A stretch of 64,000 nucleotides of DNA. Source: Pseudodesulfovibrio sp. S3. GTDB lineage: Bacteria > Desulfobacterota > Desulfovibrionia > Desulfovibrionales > Desulfovibrionaceae. The notes below the pieces were generated by a model that ran no database searches, was not told the origin of the DNA, and saw only the letters and a program-made list of their open reading frames with translations. How positions within the stretch are numbered: the first letter of the stretch is position 1; every line of letters starts with the position of its first letter. Position numbers and translations under genes: made by a program. Shown in pieces: positions 34,117 to 45,650 of this stretch. The stretch spans positions 1-64,000 of the forward strand of contig NZ_QTZO01000009.1 in assembly GCF_004025585.1 (NCBI RefSeq), read 5' to 3'.

Positions 34117-34794
34117 TTACTCAGCCGACACCTTGAGTCGGTCGATTTTTTCCTGGAGATATTTCTCCATATCACGTCTGTCCTTGCGCAGCCTGACAAG
34201 TTCGCTTTCGAGAATCTGAAGCTTCGCCTTGATGTCCGAAGTGTCAAAAGTGAGCTTGAGGGCCATTTCCTCGATCTCGGCATCTTTTTCCTCAAGAGCC
34301 TTGGTCTGCATGAGAAAGTCATCCGGCAGTGCCAGGGACAAATCCGGGAGTTGTTTCATCCTCTTCTGACTTCTCGCAAGAAGCACAAAGGCCGTTTTCA
34401 ACTTTCGAATGTCTTCCTGCTGATTATCAATGATGTTCTTTTGGTTGGACATCACTTCCATGCAGGCTGTCACCCGTGCAAGGACATCATTGAATGTGGA
34501 TGCAAGCTCAGCATATCCCTCGGTTTGAGGGGCAGGGGTGTTTGACCTGTGGTCGATCTCTATGGTTCGGGAGAATTCACTGTGTAATCTTTCATCGATT
34601 TCACTGGTCACCAAACCCTCACCATACAAACGGGAAATCCGCTCGAAGACCACCAGGGAATCATCGGGATATTTGGTGACGCGTCCCATTTTGCGGCCCC
34701 CGAGAAAATCCTTGAACAGGGCAGCATACCGACGCGCGGTCGGTGCGGGAATACGAGTGAGTTTGGCTATCTCAGCCACGGAAAGCCAATTCAT
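34117..34794 (-). CDS. MerR-like regulator with coiled coil
   Basis: The N-terminal helix-turn-helix of this 225-residue protein, WLSVAEIAKLTRIPAPTARRY, and the wing-like RKMGRVTKYPDDSLVVF resemble MerR proteins. The C-terminal half is long and helical with heptad-like repeats (about 110-145 and 165-222), able to dimerise. No metal-binding cysteines of classical MerR sensors are seen. It is the first minus-strand gene left of the strand switch at 34.8 kb. Confidence 0.78.
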   Translation of the reverse strand: MNWLSVAEIAKLTRIPAPTARRYAALFKDFLGGRKMGRVTKYPDDSLVVFERISRLYGEGLVTSEIDERLHSEFSRTIEIDHRSNTPAPQTEGYAELASTFNDVLARVTACMEVMSNQKNIIDNQQEDIRKLKTAFVLLARSQKRMKQLPDLSLALPDDFLMQTKALEEKDAEIEEMALKLTFDTSDIKAKLQILESELVRLRKDRRDMEKYLQEKIDRLKVSAE

Positions 34795-34951
34795 GTATAT
34801 GAAATACCACGAATACGGCCAATATCAAGCCCCTAGCTGAAATTGAACGAGAAACCTCATATCTAGCTGATTTTATTAAATAAGAAAATGATTCCGTTGA
34901 AATTGCTGGTGTTGTACAACCTAACCTGCCTAAACAATCGGATATATATTA

Positions 34952-36034
34952 ATGGAAATACCTCAAGATTACCTCCTTTCGAATTACAATTTCGAATTGC
35001 CTGAAGACAGAATTGCCCAACAGCCCGCAGACCGTCGGGACGGATCAAAACTCCTTGTGCTTGGTCGTGATGATGGAAATCTGACCGAAGCGGCATTCAC
35101 CGACTTGCTCGACTTTCTGCCGGACAACGCCTTGCTCGTTGCCAACAATTCCCGAGTCATTCCCGCCCGCATCTTCGGCGCCAAGGCCACGGGCGGACAG
35201 GTGGAATTCCTGCTGCTCACCCCGTTGCCGTTGATAAACGCGGAGAAAAAGGGAGAATGGAACCATGCCCGGGCGGAAGGGTTGCTCCGCGCATCCAAGG
35301 GCCCCAAGCCGGGCGCAACGGTCTCCTTTGGCGAAGATTTCCGTTTGACCGCAGAGGCAGCCGGTGAATTCGGCCGGTGGCAGGTTCAGCTTCAGTGGCA
35401 GGGTGATCTCAAGTCGATTTTCGACAGGTTGGGACACCTGCCGCTACCACCCTATATCAAACGTCCAGACAATGATGCCGACCGGGAACGGTATCAGACA
35501 ACCTACTCGGATGCATCCAAGACCGGCTCCGTGGCTGCACCCACCGCCGGGCTGCATTTCACGCCCGAACTGCGCCAACGTCTTGCGGACAGGGGTATCG
35601 AGTGGGCCGAGGTGACCCTGTACGTGGGCTACGGCACCTTCAGCCCGGTGCGCTGCGCGGATATCCGGGAACACAGGATGCATGCCGAGTATATCGAAGT
35701 GCCTGAAGAAACAGCTTCAGCGGTCCGCAGGGCAAAATCCGAGGGCAGGCCGGTCATTGCAGTGGGCACCACCAGTGCCCGTACCCTGGAAGGCATGTTC
35801 AAGGAATCAGAAGAAATCTCTAAATTCCAGGGAGAAACGAATATATTCATCTCTCCTGGCTATGAATTCAAGGTCATTGACGGAATTTTGACAAACTTCC
35901 ATTTGCCAGAATCGTCGCTGATCATTATGATCTCGGCTCTTGCTGGAAGAAAAACCATTCTGAACGCGTATGCATACGCTCTGAACAACAGTTTTCGTTT
36001 TTTCTCCTATGGTGATGCGATGCTCATTGTTTAA
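34952..36034 (+). CDS. queA: tRNA preQ1(34) S-adenosylmethionine ribosyltransferase-isomerase QueA
   Basis: QueA transfers and rearranges the ribosyl group of S-adenosylmethionine onto preQ1 in tRNA, giving epoxyqueuosine. Family segments are plain: YNFELPEDRIAQQPADRRD, a SKTGSVAAPTAGLHFT block, YVGYGTFSPVR and TNFHLPESSLIIMISALAG. The 360-residue length is normal. The ribosome-binding site is weak. It is the first plus-strand gene after the strand switch, and the ferredoxin of the kor cluster follows 44 bases later. Confidence 0.95.
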   Translation: MEIPQDYLLSNYNFELPEDRIAQQPADRRDGSKLLVLGRDDGNLTEAAFTDLLDFLPDNALLVANNSRVIPARIFGAKATGGQVEFLLLTPLPLINAEKKGEWNHARAEGLLRASKGPKPGATVSFGEDFRLTAEAAGEFGRWQVQLQWQGDLKSIFDRLGHLPLPPYIKRPDNDADRERYQTTYSDASKTGSVAAPTAGLHFTPELRQRLADRGIEWAEVTLYVGYGTFSPVRCADIREHRMHAEYIEVPEETASAVRRAKSEGRPVIAVGTTSARTLEGMFKESEEISKFQGETNIFISPGYEFKVIDGILTNFHLPESSLIIMISALAGRKTILNAYAYALNNSFRFFSYGDAMLIV

Positions 36035-36077
36035 ACGCGGTAACCTTTTACTATTACTAACAGAACTGGAGTAATAC

Positions 36078-36311
36078 ATGTCTCGAATCGAGGTCCGGGA
36101 AGATCGGTGCAAAGGGTGCCTGCTCTGTACCACCGTCTGTCCCGTTGACATCATCGTCCAGTCTGACCGGTTTAACGTCAGCGGCTACAAGGTCGCCGAG
36201 GTACCCGAGGCCGACGCGGACAAATGTACCGGCTGCGCATCCTGCGCCCAGATATGCCCGGATGTGGCGATCACTGTGTACAGGACCCCCAAAAAGAAGG
36301 GGGATAAATAG
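36078..36311 (+). CDS. korD: 2-oxoacid:ferredoxin oxidoreductase delta subunit (2x[4Fe-4S] ferredoxin)
   Basis: This 77-residue ferredoxin has two complete CxxCxxCxxxCP clusters: CKGCLLCTTVCP and CTGCASCAQICP. It carries electrons from the catalytic subunits encoded just downstream. The first-position ferredoxin fits KorDABC-type 2-oxoglutarate oxidoreductases. GGAG precedes the ATG at 36078, and the korA start follows after one base. Confidence 0.9.
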   Translation: MSRIEVREDRCKGCLLCTTVCPVDIIVQSDRFNVSGYKVAEVPEADADKCTGCASCAQICPDVAITVYRTPKKKGDK

Positions 36312-36312
36312 C

Positions 36313-37383
36313 ATGACCAAGAAAGCAGAACGTATTTTCGTCAAAGGCAACGAAGCCATCGCCCGAGGCGCATTGGCCGCCAAGTGCAAGTGTTTCTTCG
36401 GCTACCCGATCACACCCCAAAACGATATCCCGGAATTCATGTCCTCGGAGATGATCAAGGCAGGTGGAGATTTCGTGCAGGCCGAATCCGAAGTGGCCGC
36501 TGCCAACATGCTGCTCGGCGCCGGAGCTTCCGGTGTCCGTGCCATGACATCTTCATCCTCGCCCGGCATGTCCCTGAAACAGGAAGCCATCTCCTACATG
36601 GCCGGGTCCGAAATTCCGGCGGTCATCGTGAACATGAACCGCGGCGGACCGGGTCTTGGCGACATCGGCCCGGCCCAGGGTGACTACTACCAGTCCACCA
36701 GAGGCGGCGGCCACGGCGATTACCGGCATTTCACCTTCGGTCCGGGTACGGTCCAGGAAGCCTACGACCTGACCATCCGTGCCTTTGACATCGCCTTTGA
36801 GCACCGCACCCCGGTCCTCATCCTGGGCGACGCCATTCTTGGCCAGATGAAAGAACCCATCACCCCATGGGAACCGGAAGACGTGGACGAAGAGGCTGGC
36901 CGCGACTGGGCCATCACCGGCAAGACCGCAGACCGCGAAAAGCGCCTCGTCAAATCGCTCTTCCTCCAGGAAGGCGAGTTGGCTGAGCAAAACAAGCATC
37001 TCCAGGCAAAATACGACAGTTGGATTGATCTGGCCGAAGCCGAACAGTTCGAGACCGAGGACGCGGAGCTTGTTATCTGCGCCTACGGTTCCATTGGCCG
37101 TATCGCCAAATCCGCGGTGCGCAAATTCCGCAAGCAAGGCAAGAAGGTCGGCCTGTTCCGGCCCATCACCCTCTATCCCTATCCTTCTGCCGAACTCAAG
37201 GCCCTGGCCGAACAGGGCAAGCGGTTCCTGACCATCGAACACAACCTGGGCCAGATGCTCGACGACGTCCGTCTCGCCATCCGCACCATAGCCGACTCGG
37301 ACTTCTATCCCATCTATCCCGGCAACCTGCCCACCCCGGACGAACTCGAGGAACCGATCCTCAAATGCCTGGAGGGTAAATAA
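36313..37383 (+). CDS. korA: 2-oxoacid:ferredoxin oxidoreductase alpha subunit
   Basis: This 356-residue alpha subunit has the N-terminal pyrimidine-binding fold: FFGYPITPQNDIPEFM, a conserved QAESEVAAANMLLGAGASG and TSSSSPGMSLKQEA. A C-terminal domain IV-like part follows (VICAYGSIGRIAKSAV to EHNLGQMLDDVRLAI). ATG 36313 is the start that matches the family; the longer open frame upstream lies in the ferredoxin gene. Substrate is probably 2-oxoglutarate (oxidative or reductive synthesis of succinyl-CoA); branched-chain 2-oxoacids are an alternative. Confidence 0.9.
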   Translation: MTKKAERIFVKGNEAIARGALAAKCKCFFGYPITPQNDIPEFMSSEMIKAGGDFVQAESEVAAANMLLGAGASGVRAMTSSSSPGMSLKQEAISYMAGSEIPAVIVNMNRGGPGLGDIGPAQGDYYQSTRGGGHGDYRHFTFGPGTVQEAYDLTIRAFDIAFEHRTPVLILGDAILGQMKEPITPWEPEDVDEEAGRDWAITGKTADREKRLVKSLFLQEGELAEQNKHLQAKYDSWIDLAEAEQFETEDAELVICAYGSIGRIAKSAVRKFRKQGKKVGLFRPITLYPYPSAELKALAEQGKRFLTIEHNLGQMLDDVRLAIRTIADSDFYPIYPGNLPTPDELEEPILKCLEGK

Positions 37384-38154
37384 ATGTCCGACATGAATGA
37401 AAAACTCGTATTCGACAGACCGGAAAGCATCATTGACAGACCTACGCACTATTGCCCAGGCTGCCACCACGGCATCGCGCACCGGCTCGTCGGCGAACTG
37501 ATCGATGAAATGAATCTGGCGGAAAAGACCCTCATGACCGCCTCCATCGGCTGTTCGGTCTTCATCTACAACTATCTCAACGTGGACGCTGTGGAGGCAC
37601 CGCATGGCCGCGCGCCTGCCGTGGCCACCGGTGTCAAACGCTCCCGGCCCGATAACTTTGTCTTCACCTACCAGGGCGACGGCGATCTTGCCTCCATCGG
37701 CATGGCCGAGATCATGCACGCCGCCAACCGGGGTGAAAAAATCAGCGTGGTCTTCATCAACAACACGGTGTACGGCATGACCGGCGGCCAGATGGCCCCG
37801 ACCACCCTCATCGGCCAGATGACCACCACCACACCCGGCGGACGCTGTCAGACCCATGAAGGTTCGCCCATCCGCATGACCGAAATCATCGCCTCCCTGG
37901 GTGGCGTGGCCTTTGCCGCACGCGGCTCACTAGACAGTGTCGCCAACATCCGCAAGGCCAAAAAATACCTGAAGAAAGCCTTCGAGTTCCAGGTCAACGG
38001 CACCGGATTCGGGTTCGTCGAGCTGCTCTCGGGCTGCCCGACCAACTGGAAGATGACCCCGCTCCAGGCCAATGAGCGCATCCAGAAGGAAATGATCCCC
38101 TACTTCCCGCTCGGCATCTTCAAGGATGTGTCGGAAGAAGGAGGTATCTGCTAA
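37384..38154 (+). CDS. korB: 2-oxoacid:ferredoxin oxidoreductase beta subunit
   Basis: This subunit binds thiamine diphosphate and an iron-sulfur cluster. The TPP motif is GDG at 98-100 with Asn126-Asn127 at the end of its usual stretch. CPGC at 24-27 supplies cluster ligands. NNTVYGMTGGQMAPTT is characteristic of KOR and VOR enzymes. The 256-residue length is normal. It abuts korA and overlaps the start of korC. Confidence 0.92.
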   Translation: MSDMNEKLVFDRPESIIDRPTHYCPGCHHGIAHRLVGELIDEMNLAEKTLMTASIGCSVFIYNYLNVDAVEAPHGRAPAVATGVKRSRPDNFVFTYQGDGDLASIGMAEIMHAANRGEKISVVFINNTVYGMTGGQMAPTTLIGQMTTTTPGGRCQTHEGSPIRMTEIIASLGGVAFAARGSLDSVANIRKAKKYLKKAFEFQVNGTGFGFVELLSGCPTNWKMTPLQANERIQKEMIPYFPLGIFKDVSEEGGIC

Positions 38155-38696
38155 TGCGCTACATCGATTCCATCATCGCGGGCTTCGGCGGCCAGGGCGT
38201 CATGCTCATAGGCAACCTCCTGGCCTACGCAGGCATGAAGGACGGCCTGAACGTCACCTATATCCCGGTCTACGGCCCGGAGATGCGCGGCGGTACCGCC
38301 AACTGCACCGTGGTCCTGTCCGAAGAAGACATCGGGTCCCCGATCATCCACAGGCCCAAATCCCTGATCGCCATGAACCGCCCGTCCGTCGACAAATTCC
38401 AGGAACGCGTTGAAGACGGCGGCATCCATATCATCAACTCCTCGCTCATCGACATGGAGTTGGCCGATACCGACCGCCTGAAGTGCTACGGCGTGCCCTG
38501 CAACGACATCGCCGACGAGTTGGGCAACACCCGCATGGCCAACATGGTCGCCATCGGCGCGTTCGTACAGGCCTCCGGCATCGTCCCGCTTGACGCTGTC
38601 ATCGGCTCCCTGGAGAACGTCATCTCCGCGCGCTACCACAAGCTCATCCCGGCCAACACCAAGGCCATCCAGGCAGGCGCGAAACACGTCGGCTAG
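38154..38696 (+). CDS. korC: 2-oxoacid:ferredoxin oxidoreductase gamma subunit
   Basis: The 180-residue gamma subunit opens with [20 protein letters not shown] (GFGGQG at 10-15), followed by [12 protein letters not shown], both diagnostic of the POR/KOR gamma domain. The ATG overlaps the korB stop by one base. It ends the kor set; a strong intrinsic terminator begins 17 bases after the stop. Confidence 0.92.
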   Translation: MRYIDSIIAGFGGQGVMLIGNLLAYAGMKDGLNVTYIPVYGPEMRGGTANCTVVLSEEDIGSPIIHRPKSLIAMNRPSVDKFQERVEDGGIHIINSSLIDMELADTDRLKCYGVPCNDIADELGNTRMANMVAIGAFVQASGIVPLDAVIGSLENVISARYHKLIPANTKAIQAGAKHVG

Positions 38697-38713
38697 ATTG
38701 AGTACAATAAATG

Positions 38714-38754
38714 AAAATGGTCCCTGTCAGTTTATGACAGGGACCATTTTTTTT
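38714..38754 (+). terminator. Strong intrinsic terminator of korDABC
   Basis: A perfect 16-base-pair stem (AAAATGGTCCCTGTCA with its complement at 38735-38750) closes over a GTTTA loop and runs into T residues. Confidence 0.93.
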
Positions 38755-38757
38755 AGT

Positions 38758-38843
38758 GCCTCCGGCGGCTGGGGGGAAGGGAGAGAAAACCTTTTTCAAA
38801 AGGTCTTCTCTCCCTTCCCCCCAGCCCTCTTTTTCCAAAACTT
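38758..38843 (+). repeat. 3'-end hairpin repeat, copy C
   Basis: It starts GCCTCCGGC just after the korC terminator, has an 18-base perfect inverted repeat (38769-38786 with 38807-38824) enclosing ACCTTTTTCAAAAGGT, and ends CCAAAACTT. It faces copy D in the same convergent gap. The gap 38697-39083 otherwise holds no gene. Confidence 0.8.
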
Positions 38844-39009
38844 GTTATCGCCAATTGACATGGTAACATGATAACTTTTCGTTTGAATTTACTGCTTGGG
38901 TAACAACAATAATAAAACCGTACAAATCTACCATTACATCCATACAAACCAAAAAAAGCCCTGACCAGGGCTACTCAACCAAAATCGTATCCCTTGCCGA
39001 AGGCACATG

Positions 39010-39078
39010 AAAAGTTTGGAAGGGGGAGTCCAGAGGGGGAAACTTTTTCAAAAGTTTCCCCCTCTGGCCGCCGGAGGC
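39010..39078 (-). repeat. 3'-end hairpin repeat, copy D
   Basis: The perfect inverted repeat 39030-39047 / 39050-39067 (CCAGAGGGGGAAACTTTT and its complement) sits between AAAAGTTTGG on the left and GCCGGAGGC on the right. The GCCGGAGGC end abuts the stop of the homocysteine gene, giving the opposite orientation to copy C, as expected for a convergent partner. Confidence 0.8.
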
Positions 39079-39083
39079 AAATC

Positions 39084-40253
39084 TTAAAAACTCGGGATGT
39101 CGTCCTGTTTCTCGGTCAGCAGGAATTCGCCCTTTTCAATCCAATCCTTGAGTTTGTCGGCCACTTCGAGGGACATGGAATAACTGGTCACCGGGACCGT
39201 TTCGGTCTTTTTGCCGTTGACCGTGATCTCGCCGCTGCGCAGTTCCTCAAAGGTCACCCGGGCCAGTTCACGCGATATGCCGTTGGGGTAGTCGTAGCCG
39301 TAATCCTTGACCGGCATGGTGATGTCGGCATCTGAAACCCCGGTGAACCAGGCCATTTCCTCGTTGAGCATGGGAATGGGGATGCCCACACCCACGGCCA
39401 GGGACACGCCGTAGCCCACAAGGGATTGACCACGCACATACCGGGCGTCCATCTTCTTGAAATCGCCCTTGAGCATCAGGGTGCCGGAACCGTTCTCCGG
39501 GATGCCGCGATCATTGCGCTTGGGTTTTTGCACGTGCTGAGTGCCTTCACCGATGACATAACCGATACCGCCCCCAAGGAAGATGCGCGTGCCCATCCCG
39601 ATGGTCTTGTAGTACGGGTCATTGAACGCAGGGGAGAGGTGCCCGGCCGTGGCGTAGTTCACGTTGGAACAGTTGGCCTTGAGCGGTCCCATGTAGGTAT
39701 AGATGGTGCGGCTGGTCAGGTTCACGGCCGCATTGTAATTCTGATAGCAGTTACGCGGGTTGAGCATGATCGCATTGGGCAGGTCGGCCAGGGTGACGTC
39801 CTTGTCCAGAGTACGACGAGGATAGCAATCGGTTCCGTAAGCCTCGGCCCGCAGGTGCACGGCCTTGCCCCGGAGCAGATCCTCCATGACGTGCCCTCCG
39901 CCATACGCAAAACGGCCCGGGTGCACCTTGTTGAGGGGATCGTCCTCGGAAGGTTCTGTGCACCCCAAATACGCGTCTACAGCGGCAATGCCGGAGTAGC
40001 AGGGGACGTTGTTCAGCCACAGCTTGGAAACCTTCATCACCGGAGGCTGCTGCCCTATATTGAAAAGCAGGCCCGAGGAGCACATGGGCGAAAACGTTCC
40101 CGTGGTGACGACGTCCACCTCCTGAGCCGCTTTGACCTTGCCCTCTTTCCTGACGATGGCGATCATTTCCTCGGCGTTGACCACCACGGCCTTGCCTTTG
40201 CGGATGCGTTCGTTGATCTCCTTGACCGTCTTGTTCACTTTGAATTCTGCCAT
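39084..40253 (-). CDS. Homocysteine biosynthesis protein (DUF39/HcyBio, aspartate-semialdehyde sulfurtransferase type)
   Basis: This 389-residue protein belongs to the DUF39 family used by methanogens and sulfate reducers to make homocysteine directly from aspartate semialdehyde and sulfide, bypassing cystathionine. Recognisable segments are TTGTFSPMCSSGLLFN, LNPRNCYQNYNAAVN, IGMGTRIFLGGGIGYVIGEG and a conserved Cys in CSNVNYATAGHLSP. In described systems it works with a NIL-domain ferredoxin protein; that partner is not next to it here. It ends at a hairpin repeat and lies divergent from dnaA. Confidence 0.88.
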   Translation of the reverse strand: MAEFKVNKTVKEINERIRKGKAVVVNAEEMIAIVRKEGKVKAAQEVDVVTTGTFSPMCSSGLLFNIGQQPPVMKVSKLWLNNVPCYSGIAAVDAYLGCTEPSEDDPLNKVHPGRFAYGGGHVMEDLLRGKAVHLRAEAYGTDCYPRRTLDKDVTLADLPNAIMLNPRNCYQNYNAAVNLTSRTIYTYMGPLKANCSNVNYATAGHLSPAFNDPYYKTIGMGTRIFLGGGIGYVIGEGTQHVQKPKRNDRGIPENGSGTLMLKGDFKKMDARYVRGQSLVGYGVSLAVGVGIPIPMLNEEMAWFTGVSDADITMPVKDYGYDYPNGISRELARVTFEELRSGEITVNGKKTETVPVTSYSMSLEVADKLKDWIEKGEFLLTEKQDDIPSF

Positions 40254-40559
40254 GTGTATCCGCCTCCGAACCCATCAGCCAAAGCCAAGGGGTGGAATTT
40301 TTTGTTCTTGAATTACAATTCTTGTAATCCAATTTCGCGCAGAGGAAAACCAAGTTGTTGAACGTAATTTTGATCCTCTGCTTATGACTCACTCACCAGG
40401 AAAAAATGCCTTTCCTTCACTTGTTTTCAACAGGTATTGAAAAAGGGTTTTTCAGCCGGCTTGAAACAGGGTGCTCAGCTATTTAATTTCTCGGAAATGC
40501 TTGGCTTTATGGCCATAATAAGGTATAAAATCAAATGTATTTAGGGAGATTATTTAGAC
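40254..40559. other. Divergent dnaA upstream region, possible origin
   Basis: This is a 306-base region between the homocysteine gene and dnaA. It holds two poor DnaA-box-like sequences (TTTTCAACA near 40424 and TTGTTGAAC near 40356) and an AT-rich end just before dnaA. No perfect TTATCCACA box was found. Its place at the strand-bias switch makes it an origin candidate only. Confidence 0.3.
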
Positions 40560-41918
40560 TTGGTTTTTGGTTTTTTATCTCCAATAAATCCGAACAATTA
40601 TAAACAACAAAGCCACACCGTGAAAGAATCCCTTCGCAAACATCTCCTTCAGACCAGTTCGGATGAGGAACTCAAGCGCTGGTTCGATCCTTTGCAGTTC
40701 GATTACTCTGAGGAAAACAAGCGTCTGACCGTGGGTTTTCCCCATACGTTTTTTGCCAAGTGGTTCGAGTCTGACATTCAGGATAAATTCGAGGCCCAGT
40801 TGAATATGTTCCTGGGTAACGGCTATCTGGTAAGCTACAAGAATGACGAAAACAAGGAGCGGGCAAAAGGTGTCCAGGTGTCGGACGTTGTCAAACGCAT
40901 CGACTTTCCCTTTGGTCAGGAATTCACCTTTGACACTTTTTTGATCAACAAAAAAAATTACTTTCCCATCGCCTCAGCCAAGGAAGTGGCCAAACAGACC
41001 GGTTCTCTGTTCAACCCGTTCATCATCTGCGGCCCTGGCGGCTCGGGCAAGACACATCTGCTCAAATCCGTGGGCAACGAGATCAGCAAGAAACATGACT
41101 ATTCCACTGTGTTCATGGGCTCCATGGACGAGTTGAATTCCATCTATTCCATCCGGTTCAAAGGCGACCCTTTCAAAGCGCGCAACTATCTGTTCGAATA
41201 TGATTTCCTGTTTATCGACGATTTCCACAAGATCAAGGAACACCCGCATTTCCAACAGGAACTGGTGAATATATTCAATCACTTCTACGACAACAAGAAA
41301 CAGATGGTTCTGGCCTGTCGCGAAAAAGTGACCAGTTATGATTTTCTGGACGACAATCTCCAATCACGTTTGGGTTGGGGCTTGATCGTCACTCTCAAGG
41401 AGCCTGATCTGGAAATCCGGGTGGGCTATATCCAGCGCCAAGCACGGGCCAAACGCCTCTCGCTGGGCAAGGAACAGATTCTGACCTTGGCTCAGCGGTT
41501 CAAGGATTTCCGCTATCTCCAGGGTATCCTGCTCAAGTTGTTCGCCTTCAAGGAGCTGGTCAAGCAGGATCTGTCCCAAAAGGACTTCGAACATATTCTG
41601 GCCAACACCGAGGAAAAGACCACGGACGATCTGACACCAAAAAAAATTCTCAGCGTGGTGTCCGAGCATTTCAACATCCACGTAAAGGATTTGACCGGCA
41701 CCAAGCGGCACCAGCACATTGCCCAGGCCAGACAGGTGGCCATGTACCTGTGTCGTCAGATGTTGAACACCTCCTATCCGGCCCTGGGTCGGGCCTTTGG
41801 TGGCAAGGATCACTCCACGGTCTTGTACTCAGTTAAAAAAATCGATCAATTACAGGAAGATGACTTTGAATTGAAACAACTGTTGAAAACGTTGAAGAAT
41901 AAATGTCGCATATCTTGA
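40560..41918 (+). CDS. dnaA: Chromosomal replication initiator DnaA
   Basis: DnaA opens the origin and helps to load the replicative helicase. Domain I covers about the first 90 residues. The AAA+ domain has Walker A GPGGSGKT (158-165) and Walker B FLFIDDFHK; SRLGWGL carries the arginine finger. The C-terminal helix-turn-helix signature GGKDHSTVLYSVKKI (about 415-429) binds DnaA boxes. The start is TTG with AGGGAG upstream; a GTG at 40620 is an alternative that keeps domain I. The Walker A sequence deviates from the more common GxxGLGKTH. Confidence 0.93.
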   Translation: MVFGFLSPINPNNYKQQSHTVKESLRKHLLQTSSDEELKRWFDPLQFDYSEENKRLTVGFPHTFFAKWFESDIQDKFEAQLNMFLGNGYLVSYKNDENKERAKGVQVSDVVKRIDFPFGQEFTFDTFLINKKNYFPIASAKEVAKQTGSLFNPFIICGPGGSGKTHLLKSVGNEISKKHDYSTVFMGSMDELNSIYSIRFKGDPFKARNYLFEYDFLFIDDFHKIKEHPHFQQELVNIFNHFYDNKKQMVLACREKVTSYDFLDDNLQSRLGWGLIVTLKEPDLEIRVGYIQRQARAKRLSLGKEQILTLAQRFKDFRYLQGILLKLFAFKELVKQDLSQKDFEHILANTEEKTTDDLTPKKILSVVSEHFNIHVKDLTGTKRHQHIAQARQVAMYLCRQMLNTSYPALGRAFGGKDHSTVLYSVKKIDQLQEDDFELKQLLKTLKNKCRIS

Positions 41919-42065
41919 TGTTTGGAAGAAAGGGTTGTTTTACGCAGATTTGGTTCCAAACTCATGACAATTCATGTGCACAAAATAGTAATCGATTCCA
42001 TGGCCTTACATCGAAAAGGAACAAAGGAACCGAGGTAATAAATCTCAATCAAGGAGATATTTTTT

Positions 42066-43235
42066 ATGTTTCTGAAAGTGAACAGAGATGAAATCATTGA
42101 AGGGCTCCAGAAGTCGGCGAACATCATCCCGGCCAAAACTGGTGCCGCATTTCTGAGAACCATCTGGTTGCAGTGCGAGAACGGATGCCTCAATATCATG
42201 AGCACTGATTCCAACCTGGAGTTCATGGGTTCCTATCCGGCCACGCTGGAAGGCGAAGGCCTTGCCGGCGTTCAAGGCCGTGCATTTTATGATTTGGTGA
42301 AACAGTTGCGTTCCGGCCAGGGAGAACTGACCATCAGGACCGATGAGGCCAATCAGAATGTCCTGGTGGAACAAAAGGCCAGGAAATACAAATTCCCGGT
42401 CAATGATCCCGAGTGGTTCCAGAAGTTCTCCACCTTCCCTGAAAATGGAACCGTGTTCTGGTCCGGGGATTTCCTGCATGAAATCATCGACAAGATCGCC
42501 TTCTGCATTTCAGACGAAGATTCCATGGAGGCGATTGCCTGCATATATTTGGTGCCGCGTCAGAAATTGGGTGTCAACACGGTGGAAGTCTGCGGTCTCA
42601 ATGGCCATCAGTTCTCCATGTTCAATTTCATCAACGACGATATTTTTGCCATGCTCCCGGAAGAGGGGGTGCTCATTCAGAAGAAGTATTTGATCGAGCT
42701 TAAGAAATGGCTCACCGCTGATGAAATCGAACTGGCCATTTCGGACAAGCGACTCTTTTTCCGCACCGGAGACAAGCGCGAGACCTTCACGCTGCCATTG
42801 TCCTATTATCAATACCCCAATTATCATAATTTCCTTGCAAAATTAGGTGACGATGACACTTCCACTCTGGAAGTGAGCCGGTTGGATCTGGTGGACGCCC
42901 TGTCCCGTGTGGCCCTGTTCAACACGGATTCCAACCGTTGCGCCTATTTTTCCTTTGCCGGGAACGAGGTGACGGTATCGGCTCAAGGTCAGGAAACCGG
43001 TACGGCACGGGAGTCCATTGACGCTACCTTCAATGGCGACATGAGCCGCATTGCCTTTCCTACAAGAAACCTGATCGAGATACTCAACCATTTCAATTCC
43101 GACACCGTGAAGTTCACGCTTACCGGCACCGAGGCTCCCTGCGGCCTGACCGGCGCGGACGACAAGGATTATCAGGTGATCGTCATGCCCATGATGATCC
43201 AGGAAGAGACTTACTATACCGAGGAAAACGCATAA
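42066..43235 (+). CDS. dnaN: DNA polymerase III beta subunit (sliding clamp)
   Basis: This 389-residue protein has the three-domain beta-clamp pattern, with MFLKVNRDEIIEGLQKSANI at the start and VMPMMI near the C-terminus where the clamp family usually reads VMPMRL. It tethers the polymerase to DNA. A good AAGGAGATATT precedes the ATG. It lies 147 bases after dnaA and is followed immediately by gyrB; recF, often third in this cluster, is missing. Confidence 0.93.
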   Translation: MFLKVNRDEIIEGLQKSANIIPAKTGAAFLRTIWLQCENGCLNIMSTDSNLEFMGSYPATLEGEGLAGVQGRAFYDLVKQLRSGQGELTIRTDEANQNVLVEQKARKYKFPVNDPEWFQKFSTFPENGTVFWSGDFLHEIIDKIAFCISDEDSMEAIACIYLVPRQKLGVNTVEVCGLNGHQFSMFNFINDDIFAMLPEEGVLIQKKYLIELKKWLTADEIELAISDKRLFFRTGDKRETFTLPLSYYQYPNYHNFLAKLGDDDTSTLEVSRLDLVDALSRVALFNTDSNRCAYFSFAGNEVTVSAQGQETGTARESIDATFNGDMSRIAFPTRNLIEILNHFNSDTVKFTLTGTEAPCGLTGADDKDYQVIVMPMMIQEETYYTEENA

Positions 43236-45635
<2,400 letters not shown>

Positions 45636-45650
45636 GTTCGAGGCAATTAC

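Noticed and set aside
36553-37857. 434-codon minus-strand frame in korA and korB
   Set aside because: It is antisense to two recognised subunits and rich in His, Gly and Asp as expected for a shadow frame.
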